From the NCBI GenBank assembly GCA_021014945.1, contig MU266431.1, positions 1 through 64,000 on the forward strand: a DNA stretch of 64,000 bases, written 5' to 3'. A model generated the notes under the pieces. That model was given only the letters and a program-made list of their open reading frames with translations, made no database searches and had not been told where the DNA came from. This DNA comes from Leucogyrophana mollusca (taxonomy: Eukaryota > Basidiomycota > Agaricomycetes > Boletales). Made by a program: the position numbers and the translations under genes. Shown piece by piece: positions 10,059 through 19,698 of this stretch (the first letter of the stretch is position 1; each line of letters opens with the position of its first letter).

Positions 10059-13043
10059 TTACGAAAGGTCTACCACGAACAAGCATAAAGTACTCACCAT
10101 GTTTGAATACGTCCCACGAGTATCAACGGCAGACGGCCAGGTGCGCAGCTGACCTGGAGTAGTACTCGTGGTGACTGAGTGCTGAGGATAAGCATGCTGA
10201 GTAACAGCGAATTCTCGTCCACCGCGAGAAATCCACGGTGTTCCACGAGTATCAGGCCAGCCCGGCAGACGTAACGGTTGTATGGTGGGCTCTGAGGGTG
10301 TAGATGGAGGAAGCGGATAAGCCGGGGTGCGAGAAAGGACTGAGGATTGTGGAAAGGACGTCTCGAAGTGGTTAGGTGTAGATGGAGTGAGAGGGTAAGC
10401 CAGAGTGCGAGGAAACACTGAAGACTGTGAAAAGTTGGCCTCGATGTGGTTGCGCTGAATTCGCACTTGATCGAATGGAGTGCTGGGTGGAGGCGGGAGT
10501 GCGGTGAGTGCGGTAGGTGCTGATACTGTAGATGGAGTAGATGGTGAAAGCGGGTACGGGCGGCTGCGGCTGTTCTGATGCGTAGGTACAATGTGGGTGG
10601 GGATGTGGGGATGTGGTGTATGCTGAGATAAAGGCGTCGCAAGAGGTTGGCATGGGGTAGAAGGGTACTGAAACCGTCTTGATGGGACATAGCAGGCAGA
10701 CATATTCAATGGAGGAGCAGCCGGAGTGGAGGTATTTTCACGAGCGCTGATGCTCTGAGGCATCAGTGGGTCCAGGGCTGGGAGGGATGCGTGGACAACA
10801 ACACCTTGATTTTGTGTGTCTGACTGGGTAAGCACCTTCGCTTTCTTCGAGCGTGATGGACGAGGCGGCTTGGGCTGGCTATCCTTGATGGCTTTGAGAC
10901 GGGCACGCTCAGCCTTCTCTGCCTCCTTCTGAGCCGCCTGACGCTGAGCTGTTTCCGACTTCTTCGCAGCTGCTCTTGCTTCCTGCTCTGCGGCCTTCGT
11001 CCTCTCATGGTCCTTGTCATACTCTTCTAACATCTTAACCACCGCCATCCCATGCTTCATTACACGACTCGAACTCCATCCGATTCCTATCAGGTCATCA
11101 ACGCTCTTGAGCCGACGACTGTTTGCGATCTTGGTGATGATTGCGTCCGGCAGCAAGCCCTCTGGTCCATAGGGCCCTTCAGAATACAACTCCATCCAAA
11201 CCTCGTACCTCCAATTCTCCAGCAATGTACGAGCACCTTTAAGATGCTCTTCTCGGCGAGAAGTCGGACCAGAAGGCTGGGCTTCTGTGACTGAGGTGCG
11301 TGCTGATACCATGATTCGTTTTCCGTTGCGCCCGGGGGTTTTGCTGGGAGTCGAAGTAGCAGATGAGCCGGGATGAATACAGATGTTTGGAGGGGTCTGT
11401 GGTCGTTCAGCGAGGGCTTTGGCAAGACAATTATCGCAGCAAGTGCCTGTAGGAGCTGTACGGTGGAGTTTGTGTTGCCACGTTAAGCACTTGAGCAAAC
11501 CTAACGCAATCACACGTCTAGCGCCGAACGTACGTTTTCTTTTTATCCCACTATCAAAATACTCATCTGCGACATCACGCCGGCACTCTTTCGTTTCGAT
11601 CCATTCTCGCAATCCATCCTCCACCTGTTTCACATATGTCACAGTGCCATCATCGTCATCTGGATCCTTCCCTTTCTTTGTGTGCTTTTCCTGAAAGACT
11701 GATGGTTGTACAAGTAGAATTGCGCGCGCTTGCATGATTGGTGACCTTCCTGCGCGACCAGCACGTTGCATCCAGATTGACAGTGATGCAGGAACCATGA
11801 ACTGGACAACCTGCACGATATGCGGCATGTCACATCCCTACACAATACTCGTAAGTTGACCGGTTCCATTCTCGCTACACAATGCTCTCACCATTCCTGC
11901 AGCCTCAGTCGTGAATAGCATCTTGATTTTACCTTCTTTAAAGAGCCGAAGGATGATCCGCTTTGCTGCAGGTGTACGTCTTGAATGATAGACTGCTACC
12001 TGGTGTCGAATGTCAGTAGGTGAGTTCTTGCGTATCCATTGACACGCGGCCATCGAGACGTTGATGTCATCGAAGAATACCAGGGACTGGTCATAGGTAT
12101 CTCCATCGACCTCCCCCCCACTGCTTTTTGGAAGCAGGAAAGAGAGAGACTCGAGGTCAGACTTTCCGTTCTTCATGTGTCGAACATGCCATGATATGTT
12201 CGGGCGGTCGGTACCTAGGTTGATATGGTACGAGTCCGAGGTTTGTATATGGGCCACGGTGCGGACCTGCGCAAGGGTAAGTGGGGGGAGTGTCGCAGAG
12301 GTGACCAGAAATGGGACATTGCTGGGAACAAATGCTCGTAAAGTACCCAGCTGCATGTAAAGTTCGCGAAATTTGTCTCCCCATTGGGAGATGCAGTGGG
12401 CCTCATCAATTACGATGGCTGCTATACGTGCAGCGAACTTGGGATTGCTGAGAAGCTGGCGGAATTTCTCGTGCTGCAAGCACATCTCTGGCGAGGTAAT
12501 GATGGCTTGAAATTTGTTATTTTCGAGCTCCTATATGGGGAAATGAGATACTGAAAGCAACACTACACTTCGAACTTGCCTTGTGTAGTGTAGTAGTATA
12601 AGTCTCCCCGTTGACTGCAACTGCTGTCAATTTCATTTTTCTGAACCTCTCAGCCTCGAAGGTCATCAGACAAAGAGATAAAGTTCGTGAAAGAGAGACT
12701 TTACCTGGTCCTCCTCTAGGGCATTCAGTGGAGATATCACTATGACAAGCTTTTCGGGATGCACAAACAATGGCATTACGAACGGCATTGTCTTGCCAGC
12801 TCCGGTACCCGCAATCACAGAGCAGTCTAACCCCAGTACAAGAGCTTCTGCAACGTCTATTTGCCAGCTGTGTGGGACCATATTGTTGTTGCGAGCCATA
12901 AACTCGTCACAGATCTTTTTCCGAGTTGCTGCAGAGTCATACTTACGACTCTTTTCTGCCTTGTTGCGTGCATCCTGCAATATTCTGGCTGCTTTCTCCT
13001 GGCTTCTCTCGTGAGAACTGATGCGAGAATGCACAGGGGCCAT
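10059..13043 (-). CDS. RecQ-type DEAH helicase carried by the transposon
   Basis: Superfamily 2 3'-5' DNA helicase. Exons 13043-12705, 12654-12580, 12530-11892 and 11837-10059 give about 943 residues. The motifs are an upstream Q motif (HSWQIDVAEALVLG), Walker A AGTGAGKT (residues 78-85), DEAH (180-183, in IDEAHCISQW), TSATLP, VFFDD, TEAAGMGCDMP, and motif VI QRAGRAGR (375-382). A zinc-like cysteine pair (TCCDNC) follows. The last 350 residues are an Ala/Lys/Glu coiled stretch and then a Pro/Ser/Thr-rich tail with two near-identical repeats around SSVxxRTxAYPLxPSTP. Intron 2 appears to be GC-AG (AAG before GCAAGT). A donor-like ATG/GTGAGT near 10098 could add a short last exon, so the C-terminus is uncertain. 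It is convergent with the DUF6589 gene. The role in transposition is unknown. Confidence 0.86.
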
Positions 13044-13155
13044 TTCGACAAAGAAGCAGACGTCCGAATGGAGAAAAAGCGGCCCAGAGACAGCGTGTAC
13101 GATGAAGTCAACAGGCCAAAGATAGCAAAGAAAAGCTGTGGGTCTTGCCCACGTG

Positions 13156-13316
13156 GTCTGATCTACCCCCTGCTATACAAAATGCACCAGACGTTATAGG
13201 GCACGAATCCCTGACAGAACTTTCCTTGTTTTTTGCCTCCGACTTCAAAGTCCGTACTGATAAGATTAGATAATATTCTGGCAGGGACGTGCCCTATAAC
13301 GTCGGGAACGAGACTA
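13156..13316. repeat. Right terminal inverted repeat with internal hairpin arms
   Basis: About 160 bp aligning in inverted orientation with the left end, and longer by a few insertions. It contains a perfect 16 bp inverted pair (GACGTTATAGGGCACG at 13190-13205 and its complement at 13288-13303). The positions correspond to the left-end arms although the sequence differs. It lies just upstream of the helicase gene start. Confidence 0.82.
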
Positions 13317-13327
13317 AGAGGGTGTTA
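13317..13327. repeat. Target-site duplication, right copy
   Basis: AGAGGGTGTTA directly follows the right terminal repeat and matches 7107-7117 base for base. Removing the element plus one copy restores a continuous frame of the interrupted gene at this point. Confidence 0.85.
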
Positions 13328-14838
13328 GTGCAAAGCCAGAGTCAGACACAATTGTTGATGTGTGTGACGTGCGCACTCTTTGAATACTGGTTCAGGCCAC
13401 GAAAGCCCTGAGGCGGAGAAGTTGGAAGTGGGTATAGGAATGGACGAATGAAGGATATATGGTGTGAGCATGATTCGAAGCTGTAGCTGAACCTTCGCCG
13501 CTCTCTCGTACTCATCGTGAAAAACCTCAGAATCGGAATTGGCATCATTGAGGAGGTATTGCACCAACTCTAGTCTTTCTGCGTACCGTTTGATGATCAC
13601 ACGGAATAATGTGCGCCAGTCGATTCCGCTAACCTCCAGGCGTTCGCTCACGAGGTCCCTTGCCAGTCGCCTCCGCACCGCTGCTATGTCCGCAGAATCT
13701 GCGCCCTGCAGGCGATGGTCCCAGCGTTCTTTGCCAATGCGGTCGGCGACAAGGCTCGGAACAAGGTCAATGTCATAGAATGAAATAAGCCTGGTGAGAT
13801 CGAGCCGGATGCGTTCCTCCCCAGGATAGCGGTCGTGCCAATGTCCAGCATTTATGGCCTCAAGAACCCGGAATGCCGCTTGGTCTTGAACGAGATCAGC
13901 GTTGCTGCTGCTAGGGGTTAGTGACTAGCACAGGCTCACTCTGACTTGGTGGTATACCCTTCTCCAGAGCCGGGAGTTCCGGGAGGTTCAAAAAAGAAAC
14001 AACTTTGGCTCCGGAAGTGAAGTTGCAGAGCATGATTTCACTTTGAACGACCCAAGGTCAGTGAAGCCGATATAGAAGAAGAGGGTTCTTACAAGTCCCA
14101 TTCCATCCTATCCACACATACATCAACTTAGAAACATTGAGTAGTGACCAGGTCACTACCTACCTTATGAAGGCGTCTAGCGAATATTGATGTCCCCACG
14201 CACAGAGGTCGGCAATTCGCTGACGTTCGTTGTATGTCCGCTCAGGCCTAACTTTGCCCCAGGCAACAATATCTTGGCTATCTAGTGGGCCGCCCATCAT
14301 CTTCGCTGCGCTACTCCCATCGAAATATAGCACTCGGAGCGGTCGAGTAGTCGCAAGAGTCAAGTGCCAACAACCTGCCTGCGTGGTTCCATGACAGAAG
14401 GCGTGCGAGTGTTCTGGATCTGTTGCAAGCCAGTCGGGGTGGTCGGGAACCACGTTGTGATTGGTGCCATGATAGAGAAGGGTGCCGGGGGATATGACTC
14501 CGGGAACAATACTATGCCCTGCAGTGAACAATGAGTCGCAAGTGATGGAGCGTACTAGTGCGACGCTCACCGTTCCGATAACGGGTGTTGGGCCAGTGCT
14601 GAAGCAACGAACTTACGGTTTCAAAAACAAGATGGCCAGTTGCGTTGGCAGCTGGTTCTTTAGAAAGCTGCCATTGCTCGACGCCGTTGTCGTGGTCATC
14701 TTGGAAGTCTTCAGGCCCGAAAGTTGAGCTCTCCGCAACGAAGTAGTGAATTTGGGCATCATTTATCGAGAGTGAGCTTGATAGGCTACTCAGGGTGCAA
14801 GTCATCAGGATAATGCAAAACGCATGCGTCCATCGCAT
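13317..14838 (-). pseudogene. 5' part of transposon-interrupted secreted-family gene (copy 2)
   Basis: The ATG at 14838 (MRWTHAFCIILMTCTLSSLS, a likely signal peptide) opens the second copy of the unknown secreted family. Its parts follow the same order as copy 1: ANATGHLVFETVSSLLQHW, then GTLLYHGTNHN, WHLTLATTRPLRVLYFDG, CAWGHQYSLDAF, a short exon (EIMLCNFTSGAKVV), and the helical domain with ERWDHRLQG and DWRTLFRVIIKRYAERLEL. Homology stops at the transposon edge at 13317. A one-base deletion near 13365 shifts the frame just after FKEC: the expected continuation (SHTSTIVSDSGFALTPS) is readable in the next frame. The gene is therefore broken twice. The rest is at 6611-7117. Confidence 0.8.
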
Positions 14839-15508
14839 GATGGAAGTATTACAGGCTGTGAGTGCCACCTTGAGGGCGTCGGGCTTGCTTCAGAAAAACC
14901 GCGGAATAAATCTGCGTCCAAGTGTCGTTGTCAGCTAGTATTGGGACTCTGGGAGGTTGGTTACTATGGATCAGTGCTGCCGAGCGCGTGTTCTCGTTTA
15001 TTATAGCGCTCGGTTCATGGTGCAATTATTCTATTGGGCACGTTCAGGACTGGCTAAATCATGATTGCACTACATGAATCGTTTGCGCTACAATGTGGTA
15101 TCGTTGTACAGGAGCGTGTCGCTATATATCTTGATGTTGAGTACGTGAGTCCAGAATCGATGTAAAGATGCTGGCGCAATGATAACTTTCTAGCACGTAT
15201 TCAAGTTCACAAGCTTCCAACTTCGAAGTCCACGCTTCTCCGACGCTCTACAGCCCGGCGCGCTCGTTGGTGCCATAATATAGTGAGTGCGGAGCGAATC
15301 ACCGGCTATTTTTAACGAAATGGAATGCTATGTGGGGTAGCCCGCATCATCTTCGACTTATCCACGGTAGTCAGGCGGGAACTGGCGGGAATATCTTTGG
15401 GACAGATAAGAATGTATGTGAACTGGAAGTACGTCCCAGCTTCATTCTGACTGACTGATTTCCAAGCGATCCAGCAAACTGAACTGCACCTTTAGGACAG
15501 CACCAATT
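14839..15508. other. Intergenic, divergent promoter region
   Basis: Lies between the divergent starts of the interrupted secreted gene and the F-box gene. No coding frame or repeat was recognised. Confidence 0.5.
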
Positions 15509-17719
15509 ATGCTGAGGATTCCTTCAGAATTGATCGAGAATGTGGTCGTCATCCTCGCATTACTCGAGTGTCCATCGGCCATCGCTGCACTGTCTCAAAC
15601 AAACAAGCAGCTTTTCGACCTAATCTATCGCTCACCCGATCACCACCTTTGGCGGGAGGTGTTCCTCACAACATACGACGACCCACGGCCCTCCTTGCAA
15701 CATATTCGCCGCTTATGCGACAAGCAGTCCGATCCTGTTGACAGCTTTGACTGGGCCTTCGAGTATCAGCGACGAGTTCAATGCGATAAGCTGGTCAGGG
15801 AAGAGGTAGCTCTAAAGAGATTGGTAGATGCCGTCGATCTCCTGAGGGAACGTAGCCGCCTCACGTTAGAGCAGGATCAGACATTTGCGCCCTCGCTTTT
15901 GTCCGTCGTGAAGACCTTACTTTCCATGATCGGCACGTCTACTCCTTTCCCGAGTTCGCCATCGTCGACACTCTCGCCGGATATCTCCTCCTTAAGAAAC
16001 GCACCTTTCTGTCCCTCTTATATACACCATCTTGCTCTGGGTACTCAGGAAGACCTAGGAAGCCTTAACGTTCACACACTTGAGCGCTACCTTGATAGAG
16101 GTTACCCGCCTCAGCTCACACGTACTTTGTTTGCAAGGATGACTATAGACGTGGAAGGATCCCCGCCATTCGTTCCCGGTTTAATGTCAGCATCGTACTG
16201 GGACAGGTCCGAGACAGCCCGTTTATTCCACAAGCTCGTCTTCCTCGCCGGCTTCAGACCTATTCGCGAACCCCTCCAAGTCACCCCCATTTCAGAGCCG
16301 GCCAGTGCTTCTTCTGAAGGCGATGTTGAAGCCGCCGATCCCCTTGCGAGCGTATCTCAGGAATCTGAGACGCCAATTCCCTTTCCTTCCAGCAAAGACC
16401 AATTCATTCAGGCTCGCGTTCTCGCTCGTAGGCGAGTATATGACATGCGCTATCTGTCACGGAATCGCATGTGGGGACCCTACTTACCCGTGCCTCGTGC
16501 CAATAGTCGTGGCGCGTCTTCCGGAGCGATGGGGACGAGGGGAGCACCTGGCTCAGAAGGCGGGGAGGGCGGTGACGATGAAGAAGGGGAATGGGAAGAT
16601 GAAGATGAGGACGATGATCTAGATGAAGATTTCTTGTCCATGATGATGCACATTCGGGGACCTGATGATACAAGGATGCCTCTCGATCCTCCAATCCAGC
16701 CATACGAACTTGTCCCGGACTATACCTGGTTGGCCTCTGCAAGGATCTCTGTGGAAGCCAGACTGAAGGACGTTCCCCGTGTAATAGTGGCTTCTTTGCC
16801 TGATATGTACTCCTCGGACGGTATCGTGGACGCTTTGCGTCATATGCATGCCACGCGCATAGGAAGTTCGCCGGGTTACTGGAATGCTCAACGGGTGCAA
16901 CCGAAGCGAGACGTGGCTGACGCTTCTAAAGGGAAAGGAAAAGAATTGGAGGTCGAGGGTTGGGATTGGGCTGGTGTAACTGGTATCTGGAGGTACATAC
17001 GCTTCTTCCATCCGCTGGCGACAAGTACCAATTCACCCGTTTCACTTCCAGACGATGTGTTTGCTGGTTGGGCTACCAGACTCTGCTGAGTGAGCCAAGT
17101 TGCCAGAATTGCTGTTATTTCTGCTGACCGTCGCACGGCTCCGGTACTCAGTGAACAATGTAAGTCACGCGGTAAACGGCCCTTCGCTTACTAAAGTCGT
17201 CTCCAGCTCTCTCTCGACAGATTCAACGAGGACTTTGTGAGCGAAGCTTGTCGGGTAATGCCCATGGCCCTGCGTATATCCGGATACTCTAGAGCACCCA
17301 CCCCTCCTTCCTCTACAACGAACGAATCCCTGTTACCCGTCATTCACTTAGAGGGTGAATCAATTGGCACGGATACCAGCTTGGACGATGTACGCAAAGT
17401 CACTGGGACAGTGAGTGTGATTGGAGATGGCGCGATTAGATGGTCAATGGTGCGTTGCATCTCGCTTGGGTATCCCTATAACCTACGACGTCTTGAACGT
17501 GTAGATATTCTCCGTCCCTGGCTCGGATAGGCCCCTTTGGTCGTCGGAAGGCATCCAAAGCGGACCTCCCGGTTCTGCCTGTGGAGTACTTGGAATGTGG
17601 ACGGGAGCGCAGCACGAGCGTAGGGACCCACTAGGTAAAGGTATCTCTTGTTAACTTGATTTGGGTTTCTGACGCATTTACATTGAACAGGTCCCTTCTG
17701 GATGTGGAAGGTGGCTTGA
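15509..17719 (+). CDS. F-box protein with C-terminal lectin-like/concanavalin-type region
   Basis: Substrate-receptor type protein, predicted to act through Skp1-cullin ubiquitin ligases. The ATG at 15509 gives MLRIPSELIENVVVILALL and an F-box-like helix set (SQTNKQLFDLIYRS, LWREVF). A linker and helical region follow, then an acidic low-complexity stretch (about 16560-16640, DDEEGEWEDEDEDDD). The C-terminal part is spliced: after about 16992 an intron removes a stop, then RIAVISADRR, then FNEDFVSEACRVMPMALR, VIHLEGES, VRKVTGTVSVIGDGAIRWSM and, after two more introns, GVLGMWTGAQHERRDPLGPFWMWKV before the TGA at 17719. That ending matches basidiomycete F-box proteins I recall. The exact junction near 17107-17221 is uncertain because the strongest donor does not keep the frame. 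The target is unknown. Confidence 0.78.
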
Positions 17720-18368
17720 TGCTGAACAGACAATGGACAACGGACAACATCTTTTCTAACACCGTGTCGTTCGATCATCACTTTGCTGACTGTTGGGATG
17801 ATCTCGCTGCAACCCTGTCTCCATGCTACAGCTGCAGTGCAGCATTCCAGCTCGACTGAACCGTATCAAGGGTTTGTTGGAATGTTAGAGAAATGAACGT
17901 GACCCGAAGCGTAGTTGCGTTTATCAAGATCTCGGGATCTTAGGGATGACCGGCGTTCTGTACATCCCTAGTCGCCACTTGGGATGCATCGCAATTTTGT
18001 GCCTTTGAAATGACTGGTATGTACTAGTCTTGTCGCGGTGTCACACGTGCTCCGAAGTACATGGCGTTCCTGATGCCACCTTGAACGGATACAAGTCACG
18101 ATGGGCGCTTGTGAATCACACTGACTCCTATTGACTCGTCTCGCCGGTACCGAAGGTCGCAGGTGACTCGGATACTTATGAATGATCGTGGTTCGAGGGG
18201 GACATTTGCAAAAGGGAAAGCCTGCGGCTTATGTTTCAGTGCCTCTCATTGGTCGAGGGCTGCGGAGCACATCACGTTCGAGTTTAAACGCGATTTCCGC
18301 CACCAACAGGCACAGTAGTCATGGTGTCTCCTAGGCCAAATGCTACAAAAGGGTGATACGCTGCAGCA
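17720..18368. other. Intergenic, no gene seen
   Basis: No coding frame of note. It holds the upstream region of the small repeat protein that follows. No structured repeat was found. Confidence 0.5.
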
Positions 18369-18857
18369 ATGCATCAAGTCAAATCTTCTCTACCTCCGTC
18401 TGAGTCCATCACCACTCGCAGAAATAGTACACTCGCATCCTTCATACCCGCCGATAGCACTATGAACAGCATCTCCACTACGACATTATTATCCACCACT
18501 TCGACCTGTGTCCCAGCACAGAAGGACTACGCGTCAGCGTTTTCTCAACTTCAATCGACCTACGGCGCGTGCGGACAATACCCCAATCCTGTCCCTCGCT
18601 CTGACACGTCCAGCTGGAAGAAGTGGCAACGTCGCGTTCGAGCATCCTCGCGGAGTACTTTGCGAGAGGAGCCATCCACCCCCTCTCCATCGCCTCCTTC
18701 TACCACCTGTCAGAAAGGACAGAAGGATTATGCGTCAGCCTTTGCTCACCTCCAGTCGACTTACGGCGCGTGTGGGCAATACCCCAGTCCAGTCTCGCAC
18801 TCTGAGGGGTTTAACTGGAAGAAGTGGCGGAGTGGTCATTACAAAGTACTTCGTTAA
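18369..18857 (+). CDS. Small protein with a duplicated KDYASAF...WKKW module
   Basis: Single-exon 162-residue protein without signal peptide or membrane segment. The N-terminal third is Ser/Thr-rich. Two copies of one module follow, separated by a Pro/Ser linker: QKDYASAFSQLQSTYGACGQ (residues about 52-71) and QKDYASAFAHLQSTYGACGQ (about 118-137). Each is followed by YPxPV, a short variable part and WKKW. The module resembles a short motif I recall from small Agaricomycete proteins (DYxxAFxxLQSxYG), whose function is unknown. Near-identity of the copies, at both DNA and protein level, points to a recent internal duplication under coding constraint. It may be a cytosolic or nuclear small regulatory protein, but nothing in the sequence decides that. 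Confidence 0.65.
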   Translation: MHQVKSSLPPSESITTRRNSTLASFIPADSTMNSISTTTLLSTTSTCVPAQKDYASAFSQLQSTYGACGQYPNPVPRSDTSSWKKWQRRVRASSRSTLREEPSTPSPSPPSTTCQKGQKDYASAFAHLQSTYGACGQYPSPVSHSEGFNWKKWRSGHYKVLR

Positions 18858-19698
18858 ATAAACCACCCAGTTCCTCTGCCTCACCTCTCACCTCTCACCT
18901 CTCAGAAGCAATGACCAGTCCTCGACATCTCCCGATACCTGGTTACCGGAGTTCTTGCTAAAAATACAGCCGATACTTTTTCCAATTGACCAATTCCCTC
19001 GAGCCTAGCTATGGTCGTGGTATGGGATCACCATTACTCCCTCTTTGCAGGTTCACTGATTTCTTCTTGCAGATAATCCCTCAAGAAGCCGTTAGGCCAG
19101 CCTTATGTATCACTGCTACACTGTCAGAACAGCACAGCTCCAGCCAACTCCTTTCCCCGTGTCTATGTGGCACGGGCATCAAGTAAAGGGTGGAGACGAA
19201 GATTGCGCCTGGGGTACTGCAGAGAAACAATGCCATAGGACGTCGGAAGTACGGCTAAGCTCAGTCGTGTGACATTCGCTCTACCACCTAAATCCCCCTA
19301 GCTTATTTGTCTAGTATGCATTATTTCCGCGAGTTTACCTCCCTAATTTATCCTATCCGCGTTGTTGTACGCGTCACTTATGCTACTCACTTGTCAATGA
19401 ACACGGCGATTTCGAATCATCGACGAGGCATACATATGAGATGAGTCTCCCAGAAAACCAATCTGTTTTGGGACCTTGCAATTTAGCTTCGAGAGGGCAA
19501 TAGCCTCTGAATTCAACAACACCAAACAACGCCGCCAGTGACTTTAGGGACATTCATACTGGTACCATGACTTTCCCGGCAGCGTTCGTATTGTCTCACG
19601 CATAGAGGTTCCCATCAATGTGAGCACTCCCGGTAGACAGTTCTATGTACCCTAGTTTACGTAGATGACTGAGCAAAGTCCCGATTTATATACCCCCC
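18858..19698. other. Intergenic with short CACCTCT tandem repeat
   Basis: A tandem of about three to four CACCTCT units lies near 18880-18903, just after the small gene's stop. The rest shows no gene and should hold the 3' ends of two convergent genes. Confidence 0.5.

Larger units (their letters stand above)
7116..13316. mobile_element. Two-gene DNA transposon (DUF6589 + RecQ helicase), complete
   Basis: A 6.2 kb element is bounded by an 11 bp direct repeat (7107-7117 and 13317-13327) and by long imperfect terminal inverted repeats. Matching blocks in inverted order are: the tips TAATCTCG (7116-7123) against CGAGACTA (13309-13316); CGGACTTT (7144-7151 with 13247-13254); a 13 bp A-rich block (7158-7170 with 13227-13239); CTGGTGCATTT (7206-7216 with 13180-13190); and GGGGGTAGATCAG (7226-7238 with 13158-13170). 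Inside are two convergent genes whose stop codons are about 54 bp apart. The flanks are the two halves of one gene, which independently fixes the boundaries. Both genes read through without stops once introns are removed, so the element may be autonomous and young. It shows none of the familiar features of Helitron, hAT, Mariner, CACTA or KDZ elements that I could recognise. Confidence 0.88.
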
